DNA from: Porites lobata
Lineage: Eukaryota > Cnidaria > Anthozoa > Scleractinia > Poritidae
Length of the DNA stretch: 64,000 nucleotides
Reading direction: 5' to 3'
NCBI GenBank assembly: GCA_942486035.1
Contig: CALNXK010000030.1
Location: forward strand, 2,525,001 to 2,589,000
Made by a program: the position numbers and the translations under genes. Below are positions 23,661-36,700 of this stretch, piece after piece. How positions within the stretch are numbered: the stretch's first letter is position 1; each line of letters opens with the position of its first letter. A model generated the notes under the pieces. It saw only the letters and a program-made list of their open reading frames with translations, was not told the origin of the DNA and did no database searches.

Positions 23661-24214
23661 ACAACCTATTTGATCAAGCCTTCTTGCGCTTTTTGAGGGA
23701 CTCAGTGGCGCCATGAAGGGGGGGGGGAGAACAAGGCAATAGTGAAACAATCTTTGTGTTCTGCACTCTTCATTTCAATCATTGGCAAACGCTTATAAGT
23801 CAGAGTAACTAATTCAAAGATAACAACACATACAGCATAATTTCAAATTCTATTGTCAAGAAATTTTCATCAATCGTATGCTACAACTGTCTTTAAAAAA
23901 CAGATAGAATTTCACGGCTAATGGAATTAAATAGGACGTAAAATGACAGTTTGCTACAGCACGTTTTATAGTGTGAACACTCTAGGTAACAACCGTCGAA
24001 AAGACGCTTTTTTCATAGAATCAGCCGCCATCTTGTTTGTTAGTCTAAATATTTCGGGCAAGAAAAGAGCCTTCGTGGAAGACGTCCAAGAGAGAAAGGG
24101 AGGTAATTGCCCACGCGCGTTTTTCCTTATAGCCCACAACTTTTTAGAATTCAATTTTTAAAGACTGCAATTTAATTTAAAGTAATTCATTTAGTTGACG
24201 AAAATCGCGTTCCT

Positions 24215-24264
24215 TCACTCAGCCCAGGCCTTGTCGACTTCATCCCAGTGCGTATCAGACAAAC
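24215..24264 (-). pseudogene. Orphan terminal exon of inverted gasdermin-like gene (unit A/B junction)
   Basis: Same exon as 1369-1418 and 47191-47240, with three replacements (encodes GLSDTHWDEVDKAWAE and stop). Acceptor ag and entry phase 1 are kept. It lies downstream, on the minus strand, of the unit B CDC25-like exons (25725-25325), so it could be their chimeric last exon. Confidence 0.75.
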
Positions 24265-25324
24265 CTAATTTTCAAAAAGAATTAAATATTAAATATTTAA
24301 CGTGAAAAAGCAATAGCACGGAAAACTTTTATTATTTAATGAAAAGACGAGTTTTGTGTTCCTTAGTCTTTTAGTTTTTGTATCGGTAGACACAACTTCA
24401 AATTTCGTTCTCTTAAATCCTTTACAGCACTTGTCACATTTGGAAAGCGCCGAAAAGTGACCAAAGATCACCAAAGTGTTTATAGTAAATCACACAGTGT
24501 AGCTACGTTAAACCCAGGTTGTCCAATCATCCTGCTCTCGTCGTGAGTGCCCCGATTTTGCTTGAAAACTCCGACGGGAATAGGAAGAATCCCGATTTTG
24601 ACATCAGTTCTGATATTTTCATCCAATTCTTATGGTACTTATACAAGAACTCGAAACAGAGTACACTTTTATAGTTTCAGTTAAAACTGATATAGAAAAC
24701 TTATGAAACCTAACCGCAAGAAACTAATTAAAATCAAAATCTGCAAGTACTTGTACGCGAAGCCACGCAAAGCTAATAAAGGATTTGTGATTGTGTCCGC
24801 TATCTTGATGGTCAATTATTACAGAAAACAAGCCACAGAAAAATGACGATCGATTTACCGAATATTTTTAACAGAGAATTTGTCCTCTACGAATACAGAA
24901 GAAGCCTTTCAAATCATCAAAGTTTCAAATTTTCTGAGGAAGCATGTCCCATACCTTCCACCCTAGAGGCTCAGACCATTGACGCTCGCGTTTTTCGGCT
25001 GTGGTTAAACCGAATCTCCCGAATTTTTATTCTTAAAAGGTTGGACAGTCTGTAAAGCATATCAACTAGGAAATAGCTTTGGACATTTCTCCTAACACCT
25101 CTTTATCACCAGGCTGCCTTTTCCCATGTACACTCATACTGAGGCACTTTCACTTCTGCCCTTCCCGGCTGTCACAGTGATTTGGGCATCCCCGCGTTTT
25201 GGGCATGAAAGAAGAAAGAAGAAGAAAAGAGTAAAAATAATGAAGAAGAAAATTTCATAAACCTACCAGGACAATTATTCTCCATCCTGTGAGCTCGCAC
25301 GCACAGAAGACTCAAAAGGATTAC

Positions 25325-25725
25325 CTGATTCGTTCGACGTTGTCGAAAGCGATCTTTGAAAAGTTCCGTTTGCTTTCGGTGCTAAGGACGTTAAGCAATC
25401 ATTTGCAGACAACGAAAGCTTTCTTTTAGGAGTCCTCCCCAAACTACAGAAATGGAGAAGCAAGAAAAACATGGTCGCTAACGAGGATGTTTTGTTTGCG
25501 AGTGCATAATAAGGAAAGTTAGAAACCGTTCGATAATAATCTACAACAAATGCCGCCATTTGTGTTCAAAACAAAAGAAGAAATACAAGCTTACCTGTTC
25601 TCCAAATTCTTTGCTAGCTCTGTTATTGGAGAAAGTACGGTGCTAGGAGCAGTATCTAGGGTACTTTTCCTCAATGGAAGTTGAACTTCTAAACCGTCGA
25701 GGTAGCTGCCAGCTCTCGGTTTCAT
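25325..25725 (-). CDS. CDC25-like 5' exons, unit B copy (truncated)
   Basis: Exon 1 25725-25595 and exon 2 25443-25325, with the same start, splice sites and phases as 2874-2474. One replacement was noted in exon 2 (SLTPK becomes SLAPK) and one silent Leu change. The breakpoint at 25206/25207 lies 118 bp beyond the exon 2 donor, so the rest of the gene is absent and the next exon in this direction is the orphan 24264-24215. Confidence 0.45.
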
Positions 25726-25965
25726 CCCGGCCCGGCCATATTGGAAATTGACAGTCTACGAAGGGTTGAAGCGAACTCTTATCACGCGACTTTCACGCGA
25801 AAGTAACGGCTACTGGTGCCTGAAGGAATGCCGAAGAGAGGTATTTAGGAAAAAGGGTGATTCTAATCTACATTCGGTTTCTATAAAAGTAAAGAAAAAG
25901 AAAGCTGGCGACTGAAAGCGCTATACTTGCGGTGCAACCGAGACCTTTTCAAACTTCCCCCGCAT

Positions 25966-26061
25966 TAGCCTGAAATTCATCCGATTGCTTCGAGTCGTTT
26001 TCTCCTCTCAACAACTGAGGGAGTAATAACTACTCGAAGTAATCGGGTGAAATTCAGGCTA
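25966..26061. mobile_element. Foldback MITE, unit B copy of 3115-3209
   Basis: Same tagcctgaaatt / aatttcaggcta ends and the same cccccgcat flanks as in unit A. One extra base makes its inverted repeat slightly more perfect. Confidence 0.8.
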
Positions 26062-26776
26062 CCCCCGCATTGCATGGTGAAAACATTTGCATGTAACCAG
26101 CCAATCAGAATGCTTTGTTGTTGGTTTCCTGGGAATCTCGTTTTCGATTTTTCCGCTTCCTTTTACTTCCGGTTGTACTGGAGTCCAAAATTTTTGTTCA
26201 AACGGTTGACTCTTGAGAAAACTAAGGAAGCTTTCCATTTGTCAGAACTGGCCGGCCGGAGCTTTGTCCGACCAGTCAGTTTGAAAATGAAATAGGCTTT
26301 TTCCAAGAGTTTTTGCTAAAAAGTTATCTCCTTCATGCATCCTATGATCTGACTGGATAGTTTTTTATTAAAAGTGAAATTCTCATTACGACGGGAACGG
26401 TCTGGCCGGTCAGTTCTGACAAATGGAAAACGCCCTAATTTTTGTTTTGCATTTTCTTAAACGTACCCAGTTAGGCGTATGAAGAATAAGTTGACCGTCC
26501 AGTCCTGAGGTGTCTTTACTTTCGTTTTCTTCCTTTCTTTTTTTCCAAACTAATTTAACAAAATTCGTCATGGGTCCGGACAAGTTGAACGGATGGATTT
26601 TTCACCCCTGCAACCCGTTTACACGGAACCTTGCAAATTCTGTTACAGATTGCAGTACTGTTTATACGAGTTCATAAAAACCGCAGGTTAGGTGTAAACG
26701 AAATGCGGATCCAAACGGGTTCTAAAGACATAACATCCTCTTATCCTAGGTGAAACTAATCCTTAACTTAACCATT

Positions 26777-27746
26777 CAGGGACCGCGCAGCAAGTTTTCG
26801 AGTGGGGGGGGGGGACTAAAGAAGAATGCGTGAAGGAAAATTTGGGGGGGGCGGGGCGGGGGGGCATGCTTGTGGATTTCTATTCAATTTCTCTAAAGTG
26901 ACGGAGAATGCGAATAACGATAAAACTATTGATTTTTTTCACATCTTCAGTGATGTTACTATCGGGTCTGAAAATTCACCATCACTAAATTGAAATATCA
27001 TCGATTGTTATGTTATACTGCTGATATCAACCTTTGATTAATATAAATAAGCCAGAAATCCAACGATTTTGCTTGAGCTGCCTTGAACTCAAAGCTGTAT
27101 AATTACTGAGCAATTATTGCACGAGGCTGAGTATGATATGAAGAGTTATGCAGATCGAGGGGGTTATCCGCCAAAGCCGAAGGATAACACCCTCCGAGAT
27201 CTGTATATCTTCATATCATACGAAAGCCGAGTTCAAACTTGCAATTGGAATGCTCAACGAGCCATGAAGCCTGACATCTAAAGACGGACTTCGCGCTGAT
27301 CGAGCTAAAATCAGGACGCACAATAACAAGAGAAACAATAACTTCATGATCTTCCAAAAATCAAGGTTGAAACTAATAAACAATTTGTTTGAGAATCGCC
27401 TTATAAACTAAACCCAGTTATTACTTTGGATCGAAATTGACCAATTACGAAACAACGCGTTTTCCTGAGAGGTCCGCAGGAAAAAGAAGCCATTTAAAAG
27501 ACGTTTACCTCTGCTAGGTTAGAAGCGAAAAAATATTTTACAATTGTAACGACTAATGCTTAATTCTGTCTATTTATCTGCGCGTTTGTCTTTGCCAGTA
27601 ACTCTGGTCACTTTCGAATTAACGATTTTTTGCTATTTTTCACTCCGTTACTTTTGTTAAATTATTTTTTGTTTAATTTATTTTTATTCTTGGAAAAAAG
27701 TGGGGGGCTAAAGCCCCCCCCAGCCCCTCCCTCTGCGCGGTCCCTG
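26777..27746. mobile_element. CAGGG-ended transposon, unit B copy
   Basis: Same terminal repeats and ccatt flanks as 3926-4906. About 970 bp; the internal G-run is much shorter and interrupted, as expected for slippage. Confidence 0.65.
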
Positions 27747-28215
27747 CCATTCGGTTTTGAAAGCTCCTTTTCCAAGATGCTTGTCGATAAGCACCTTTAC
27801 GTGCGCCTCGTTTCTTTGAGGAGAGACCGTGAGGAGGAGTTAAAAGCACATCTCATATCAAACTCTGCTGGACAAATATTCCCGACCACGCCTCAAAGTA
27901 TGGCTGACTCGAATGGACCGTAATTTTGGAACGTTTTTCAGTTTTACTCTCACACTATTAAAGAAATCCCAAATACTCCTCCAGAATATAAAAATTCAAT
28001 ATCTATCTAAAGAAATTTAGACATTTTTTTCGTTCCGGTTTTTCAGCTTATATTTTAGGTGTTCTACTCTTTCTAGAGAGTATTTTGGCTCGTCTAACGA
28101 CCACGCGCGGGATCTAGGGCAAAATCTCGTTTGCACATGTCTGTATTATAAATGCACGCTGGAATTGAAAACTACGAGAAATTTCCTTTCTTTTGATATC
28201 TAATTTGCCTATTGC

Positions 28216-28258
<43 letters not shown>

Positions 28259-30758
28259 TCAAAACCGTTCAATAGATAAAGTCCAGAATTTGGGAAATGA
28301 AAGGAGGTACATATACATATTATGAATATATTATCTCATGATCGCGCAGTACAGTACAGTTTTGGATAGCCCTCTGATATATTCCATCGTCTCGCTTCCT
28401 CAGCTTTTTATAAACTGCGAGCAATTCGGTTTTTTTTTTCTTTTTCAACGAATCCTGAACGTCCTAGTCAGTAGGATGACGTGATCTTGTGAAAAGGAAA
28501 ATTTCGTGGTTGGTTGCGGTGTTTTGTTTTTAAATTTTAAGCCGTGTTGTCACAGCGTGTTAGCCTTGGTGTGCAGTTCTGACCTTACGGTCCACACGGG
28601 TAAAATCATCTTTGATTTAATGTCTGTTTCTCTTGACATGCGTTTATTTTTTTAATTGATTACTTTTTTCTAGGCTGTTTTGTATCATTAAGCGGAAAGA
28701 CACATTTTCAAGAAAGAAATGTGAGTAAGATCTGATTTATCCCTTTTTAGTTCATTCGTCGGCATATTCAGTTTTCGACGGCAACAATGCTATCAGTTCT
28801 TCATTATGTCTCCTCTAATACGCTTACTAAACAGCAGTACAAATGACAACATATGCAAGGCTGGTACAACGAAAATGCTGAGGTTGGACTAAGTTCCCGT
28901 AAAAGTCTAAAATTTCGACGAGTAGAACTTGTCAATTACAGATGTAATACGTCAGAGTTGAATTTTTTATGAAAATTAAATTGGTATTAAAAGAAACTTT
29001 ACCTAACTTGATTTTCATTGTATCTACCAGCCTTCTATATTATTACTTTTATTTGTTTATTACTACTATTTTTTTTTTTTTTTTTTTTGATCTAGAGCTT
29101 ATTAACGTGATGTGTTGGAAAAAAAAAACCAACCAACAAAATTTCTGCATGGACAACATGCCACAGAATGCTTCGGAGTGGTGCTCTTCATTTATAACGT
29201 CGCCAAACAGTAACATGTCATGAAAACTGCAGTTAGTTTAGTCTTGGAGAACTCATTTTGTGATTTACTGAATTTTCTGTCTTTAAATATCGACTCCGTG
29301 TTGTACCGCAACAGCAGTCTAATAACGAAAACGAAGTCGTGTGTTTCTTTTGGTTTCTAATCGGCACAACATGAAAACCGGTGTATTTGTACATCAATTT
29401 CTCCGAAGTTTATCTAAAGCTATATATATTAATATAATCCTAATGCAAATTGGAAGATAGTTCCAGGCTTCAGAGGTTATAAGTCGCTTTATTGCTACAA
29501 CTACGTTTCCTACGGGCCTTAAGGTGACCACAGTCATCAGGCAATTTTAGCGAGTACACGGTCACTCGCTAAAAAAAAATATTCTAACCAGTTCAGAAAA
29601 GATATAATCCTATATGTACACTAATACATATATAATAATCCTTGTTCAATAAAACCAAGAAAAATACATGTAAGTGAGAACAATCCTTTGATGCAGTTTG
29701 TGATTCATGGGGTGAAGAAATTCCGTGTTAATGTCATCGGCACTGAAATAGAATCTCGGTTATTGCCACCTCGTTTAACCGGACTTCTTAATTATCCGGA
29801 CTTTTTCCTCTGGTGACAGATTTTTCAAGAATAATAATAAGTTATCATGAAGATCCGGGGTTATAAGTTTTCTGTGACAAGCACGTTATCAAAAATGCCG
29901 GTATTGAAATGGATTCTGCTTCTTCGAAGAGCAAAAGAAGCACTCGCATGCGTTGTAAACGATAAAATGCCGTTGAAACTATGGCACTGAATTGACATTT
30001 AGTAGTGGAGCCCCATATCAAATTCTTTTATAACATAGCTGACAAAAATGCTTTTGATTAACTGCAAAATTCTCGTAACGCATGACACGATAACAAACGC
30101 TTCTATTGGCTGATTCATTCAAACACGCCTCTCTCCTCTGCAGAGGCCTCTTTGTATTGTGAGGAGGCTTTTGTGTTGTGGGGAGGCTGGGGAGAAAGAA
30201 AAAGAGAGCGCGCGGGGCCCCCCGCGCGCTTTCTATTTTTGTCGATTATTGATATTTTGATGGGGATACCCAGCGGGAGCCTCTGCGGAGGAGAGAGCAA
30301 ACACGCCACAATCGTCTAGTTTGAATGAAAATTCTTCCTGTAATACTGACAAAGAAAATTTGCTTGTTTTCGTTAACGATCAATGGAAACTAAGCAGAAA
30401 AAAAGGTAAAAGAGTCCTAAAGTCCAACTATAGTTAAAATACTCACATGTTCTTAAGAAGTCGTGAGTATGGTTTGGCATGGCCAGAAATCTCGGACGTC
30501 GAGTTACGTGCGACTTACATTCCGGCTGTCCTATTCCGGGCTCATCATAGTTGGAAAGATCGAGTGGTCACATACGACCATGTTTATCGTCAAATAAATG
30601 CCACTGTTCAAAAATATTGCGAAAACGAGAAATGGCGATGAAATATTTTCAAACGCGAGGTTTTAGAGAAAATTTGGATGATTTTTGGCCGAGATATTGT
30701 AGAGTGATGAAGCGGAACTGAAACTGTGTAACATGCCGACCTTTCTTCTCGGGACTTA

Positions 30759-31129
30759 GGCCTGTTTCAAACGCCGTGCTACTGCCATGCTAAGCTGGCT
30801 CGACTGTAGCTCGACTGCAGCACGACACTAGCACGACTTGATTTCAGACGTCGAATTTAATTCAGTCGAATAGAATAATAAAGAAACGGTTCAGTAAACT
30901 TTTAAATGTCTTCTAATGCATTTGTAATTTATGAATTGAGTTCGGCACGGCGGTAGCACGACGTTGAAAACCAAGTCGAGTTACTGCCGTGTAGCACGGC
31001 AAGGCTTGCCGTGCTACACAGCAGTAGCACGACTTGGTTTCAAACGTCGCGCTACCGCCGTGCTAAAAGTCGAATTTAATTCGATCAATTGAGTTCTGCA
31101 CGGCAGTAGCACGACGTTTGAAACGGGCC
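30759..31129. mobile_element. ~370-bp MITE, unit B copy of 7934-8303
   Basis: Near-identical to the unit A element including the ggcctgtttcaaacgccgtg end, so it was present before the duplication. Confidence 0.75.
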
Positions 31130-31879
31130 TCAGTTGTTTTTAACAGCCGAAAGGAAAGGTAAATTTACATGCTGAAGATCAGATGTTTTATTTTTATTTT
31201 TATTTGGCAAATTATGTAGAATCGAGCTTCCACTCGCTCACTTAGGTCACTTAGGCAAGTCATGATGGAATATTTCTCCTTTTCTAACTTCATATATCCG
31301 TGTTTTGTGCTACTCTGAACTGTTTTTGAAGGCGATTAGCAAGGCGATGAAATCAGCATCGAAGGTAAAAATTGGTCAAATAGTACATCATACGGTGCTT
31401 TTCCTCAAGCGATCGCGGCACTTGGGATATCCCGATTATGTTGTCTTCTATAGCGGATCAAAATCCGTTTGGGATGCAAATATTGGATTTCAAGCCTCTG
31501 TAATATAGAGCATTGTATGAGCCAAGCTTCGAAAATAAACATCGAGGAAAAGCAGGGCCATTAACATTTGTTGATGAAAAGCAACTTATCAGAATAGCAG
31601 AGGAAACTTTCAAAAACTCGACTGCATCGCGGCACTTGTTCCCGGTAAGCCAGAACTTGCTCTATTTTATTTTGTTTTATTTCTGCCATGCATTTCCTTT
31701 GTGTGTTTGGCGGCCATATTGCCACGTAATCACGCGCGTGCGCCGTTGCGTTGTCCGGAATTTCTGGCCATGATTTGCTGAAAAGTTGTTTATGTTTTGC
31801 TCGGCGAAATCCAGAAAACTTCCTTTTTTAACGAAGACGACTGTCATCCCACTTCATAGCGGCTCATAGACTATCAATT

Positions 31880-32074
31880 TTTAGTAAAATCTAACTAGTG
31901 GTCTATTATCGATGCTGCGTTCTGATTTGTTGAGCTACTACTAGGCTATATGTTATAGCCCACTAGAAGCGAAAGCGCAGGCTTTTTGGCGGCAAAAAAG
32001 GATTAAAGTCTCGCTTTAACCAGCTTAAGTTGTTTTGTCTCGATATGTTTGACCAGCTAGTTGGATTTTACTAA
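31880..32074. mobile_element. ~195-bp MITE, unit B copy of 9054-9250
   Basis: Same inverted ends as in unit A with one base change in the left repeat (aatctaac for aatccaac) and several internal changes. Confidence 0.7.
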
Positions 32075-32153
32075 AACAACTATTCCTCTCGCCCTCATGG
32101 CCTCTGAGTCAATAGCCCATTAGGCCTTCGGCCTCATGGACTATTGACTCAAG

Positions 32154-32188
<35 letters not shown>

Positions 32189-33700
32189 AGAACAGCACGC
32201 GCGCTATATTAAAAGAGATGTTTTTAAGGACTCGGAGGAAACTGGGGCTTGCTAAAAACTGCACTGAAAAGATATTACCGGAAACCGCGGAAAAAAAAAA
32301 AACTAAGAAACTCACTGACCTATGGCACAAAACAGATCAAAACGGAAATTCTCAGATACTGCTCTACGTACTATCTGAAAGAATTTATAGATTCTGTTGT
32401 CACTTAACTTAGCACAAATCGTTTTTCTTTTAAGTATCTGCACTAAAAAGCCAGAAACAGAGGCTGCGAAACACATGAACCCTTAAGAGAGAAACTGGAC
32501 ATTTCCAGATAAAAAAATTTAACAACTGCAAGGACACTCAAACTACTGAAAAATCTGCATATTTAAGGAGCAAAAAACTGAAAAAGTTATCTTGATAGTG
32601 GTTTACACTAGAAATCAGAATGCCTATGATCCCATTCATTGAAGTGTTAGTTTTCAGAGAGGTGACTTTTGAATTAAACCATGACACATGGGAGGATGGG
32701 AGCTGAGACTGATTGTGTTTTGAGGAAACTAATTTTTTCTGATTTTATGCAAAATGTTTGTGTTGTGGTGTAATTTTATTCTTGGTACAAGTTTCGGTTT
32801 CTGCTTCCTGAGTCACTACCACTTGTTTTTTGCAGGACTAACGAAGGGTCAGTAAAGTAGAAATGGCCAAAATGACGCCGTTCTCAGCTCGAGTTTTCGC
32901 TCACGAACGCCTGAGCGGTAGCATTTGCCGCATTTTCACATTCAATCCTCAACAAAGCTTACTAAAGATCTCCTCACGCTATTAATATACTCTACCTAAA
33001 AAATATTACTTCGTAAAGTGAATATACTCTCAAACATGTATTAAGCGGTAATCCCTCGGGGGTAATAGCTTACTGATCGCTTAGAACAGGTTTCACAAAA
33101 CTAAAGAGTTACCCGGGAAAGAGAAGATATTCTTGTTGAGAAACGAAAAGATGGTGAAAGTGCGAAATATCAAGAATCCCACGACAAATTGACCCCAAAG
33201 TGTCCTTACCTGTTATTGTGCCAAAAGAAAGGAAGTATTAGAAGAAAAAGCAGAGACACTGTATCTCTAGCACTAGTTCATTTTTAGACGCCTTTGAATA
33301 GAAAAACGTCACTTTGAAGCAGCCGTGGTTACAGGTATACTGAGAAAACTGGAAAGTTATACATGCCGGCATCTCGTGACTTAAGGTTTTGCCGGATTGA
33401 GTTGGAATTGAAAGCAATTCTTTGAGGAAGACTCGACACTCGGCGTAAATAAGGCATTTTAGAGTTCGGTGCGATGCAAAATATTTTAAAAGACTCGTCA
33501 TGTTTAGTGGCACTTTCGGCTTCCAAATCACAACTAAAAGTGAGTGTTAGAGGTCAGTAGCTCCCCGCCCTCCTTGCCTCCGTCGCCAAAATGGGGACAT
33601 TTCGATCTGAAAACGGCAACGCTAGAGACAGCTTTACTGAAAAACTGACTTAGCGTCCTTTCAAACAATAAAAACTACTTTTCATTTCCTTGCTATGCAG

Positions 33701-36700
33701 ATGCTTGAGCAAGCGCTTCGAGAATTTGCGCAACAGAACTTTGGGGCGGACGGTGAAGCGTTCTATCCAGTGCATCAAGGAAACACGCAAGAAGTTCAAA
33801 TACTTGCACTTATGGCAAAAAAACCAAGAAGTGTTTTCCTTCGTCCGTTCAAAGCCGATTCTCTCGTCCTCCTTGGTAGAATAGACACTTACATGAATCG
33901 AAGTAAAAAAGAAGAATATTTAAATGCTGTGGACAGGGCAATTAAAAGAGATGACGTGGAAGTTACCCTGGAACTGGACGAGGATAATGAGAAGGATGAA
34001 GGGGATGACGCGGCAACTGGCAGGTAAGATAATTGAATCATTCCTTCTTAAATTTTTTGCCCCGTCTGAAACTTTTTCTGGTCAGCGTTTTGATCTTGGT
34101 TCATGCCTATGATTCAGATAGATGTAATTACTCGCCGGCAGAACAGCCTTGACCTGTACTTGGAGGTTAATACTAATAATTTCAATCATAACAATATACA
34201 TAAATAAAATAATCTCCCTAGGCCTGCTGGAGTGATGGGCATATGTAATGCCAGGATATCTCCAAAGGCTAAGATTTAAATATATAAGAAGAAAGAGGGT
34301 AATCTTACGTACCTTGTTTTGGCAGTCTCATCACTGGATCACCAGGCTTATTTTTCTTGTTCAACTGAATAAGAGGGAAGGACTTGCTGAAAAAATTAGA
34401 CTAAGTGGCTGGTGGTAATAGCGGGCGAGTGCTGGAGTTTTTCGGCGGCGGAGCCACGTGAAGATTGAGAGCAAGTCAAATTGAAATTTAAAAAATCAAA
34501 CTGATTTTCCCTTGCGGCTTCGTCACTCTCTTCGTGTGAAAAAGTACTCCGGCCCAACAGTCGCGTGCTATCGCACGTATACTACAACCTTACAATATAC
34601 TTGTCGCGCACAAACCTATATATAACCACTTTACGACGACTAGTTACTTATGCCATGGACAAAAAACAGAAGGACAGACAGGGAGCTGTACACAAGATCA
34701 AATGCTGCGACTGCCACGCCGCTTACATCGGTGAAGCCGGCAGAAACATTAGCACCCCGGGATTAGCACGCGATTGACGACCGAAAACAAACGAGCATCA
34801 ATAAATGGTGACGTCAACAATCACATTGATGAAAACCCTTTACAGACGAAACATCAAATCGACTGAGACTCTGCCACATGTATTACGTATTCTACAGACT
34901 ACTATCAACGACTCACTTTAGAAAGTTGGTTTACTAACTTAGAAAAAACGCCACTGAATCGTAGCCAACAGTTACCAGCGCCGTACAAACGACTTATGGA
35001 CGGACTCGAGCAAAACTAACTACTAGAGAATAACTGGACAACCGATTTGACAAACAATAAAGGACTATTTAACTGTGACAATAGACGGATTGAAACCCGC
35101 CAATGACATTACGAGTCTTCATAGCCAATAACATCATGGCTTAACTGACAGACGACCAATAACATCGCGACTTAATTGACCAATAAGGTCAATAACCAGA
35201 GTTACCATCAACTGACGTGATACAGGTCACTTTGACTCTGAAGATGACTGCCGCCTGGGTTGTGGAAACGTCAGTCACTGTCAACAACAGTCCTATTCAG
35301 GACTACTCCTGACCCGGACCCAGACGTTTATACTCAACCTACTTATACATTCTGGTTGGCTCTTCCTTTGTTTTTGTTTTTGTTTTTTTCTTAAGTGGAG
35401 ATAGATTCAGATCTGTGCCGGTACTAGCCTACTCCACAGTCATCACTGTTCTGTTTAGAAGAATGAGTGGGAGAATGGGGAGAGAACGGGCGGGGGACTG
35501 GTAACTGACAGCAAGTCTTCCTCTTCCATTTGTCCTTTTCTCGTTCTCAGACTCCTCACGGTCAGTGTGACCGTTCTTTTCAAACAAAAGCGTGTGTGTT
35601 GATGATAAGATGACAATAAGAAATTGAAACCAGATATTTAGTCTGTAACGGCCTCGGGGGGACTCCCATGTAAAAGTGAAGGGGATGCTCGTTGGAACAT
35701 TAAAATGAAACTCCTAAGGGAGACCAATGTGGGTGTGGCTTACACTGAGCTCAAAAGGAGACCATAAAGATGTTATGTTAAAGATGTTAACATAGAATGC
35801 GTTTTTCTATGAAAAGATTTCAAAATCATTGTCATAAATCTGTAGATTTCTTTATGCACAGCCCAAGCGATACCTGAATGGGCAAATGTTGGGACTTTCC
35901 GTCCCAAATACACTAAGTGAGGCCAAAATTTGCAAGTTACACCCCTAAGCGAGACGACAAGCATTTTCGCCACTTTTATACAGGAGTCCCCCCACCCCAC
36001 ACCCGGAATAATGTTACTGTTTTGCTCTATCTGATTTAGGAAAGTTGAAGTTCAAGCAGGAGCGTGTGCGAATGCGAAGTTTAAAGTAAATGAAGAAATT
36101 GGAATTCTTGAATTAGGGAAAATAGACAAAGAGTACGTAGGAGACGCGGATGTGCGTGATCTATTACAGTTAATAGAACTGGACAGCGACAGAGCCAAAG
36201 CTATCCAAGGTCACAAACTGCGTTTGATAACTTCAGTAGTTTACAGTGAGCGGTTGAAGCTTAGAGGCAAGAGATTTTCTGAGGTAATGAAAAATAAATG
36301 GTTATTTACCCGCCTTTCAAGACCACCTTATACTGTTCAATGGCAGCGGCCACTAGATTGCGCCTAAAGTGCCAAGAACATCTAAAAGTGAAGCAAACCG
36401 GTGTATACGCACTCCACTTTACTCTCTTGTGTTCTTGGCCTTTTTTGTTTTTTGAACTGTTGGTTTCTGTTGTATTGACACATTTTGATAGCGTTAGTGT
36501 GCTATAATAAGCACTTTAAGAAAAGCAGTCCTACCTCCCTACAACGGCAAACCAACCTCTCCACTACGGCTACTAAGCTGGTCGTTGTATACATGTATCG
36601 ACTGTATTTGTTCATGTGTCTGGCAGTGTCGAGGGAATGACTTATGGTATCGTATGTCGAGAGAATGTTGAAGCCACTTAAAGTGAGGTCCAAGAAAAGC

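Larger units (their letters stand above)
18451..24214. other. 3' intergenic region between gene A and the orphan terminal exon
   Basis: About 5.8 kb of non-coding sequence between the stop of gene A and the convergent orphan exon. It holds a gtccacacgaatctgg inverted-repeat fragment (18740-18925), the tRNA-like SINE head (20518-20592), the TA-flanked MITE (20652-20983), the tetranucleotide array (21961-22660) and a dispersed repeat (about 23235-23660). An aataaa at about 20043 is a possible polyadenylation signal but is far from the stop. No gene was found. Confidence 0.6.
2352..25206. repeat. Tandem segmental duplication, unit A
   Basis: About 22.9 kb repeated head to tail as unit B (25207-48178) at roughly 98-99% identity by eye. 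The left edge is where tail sequence ending in gttttgggcat switches to a gaaagaag purine tract (2351/2352, and again 25206/25207). At 48178 the same tail instead runs into different sequence, which defines the end of the array. Unit A holds a gasdermin-like gene, two minus-strand 5' exons of a CDC25-like gene, many MITEs and a tetranucleotide array. Confidence 0.9.
25726..33700. other. Intergenic/5' region of gene B
   Basis: Collinear with 2875-10872. Elements at 25966-26061, 26777-27746, 27123-27231, about 30121-30306, 30759-31129 and 31880-32074 match those of unit A. The long G-run of the CAGGG transposon is shorter here. No gene was recognised. Confidence 0.5.
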
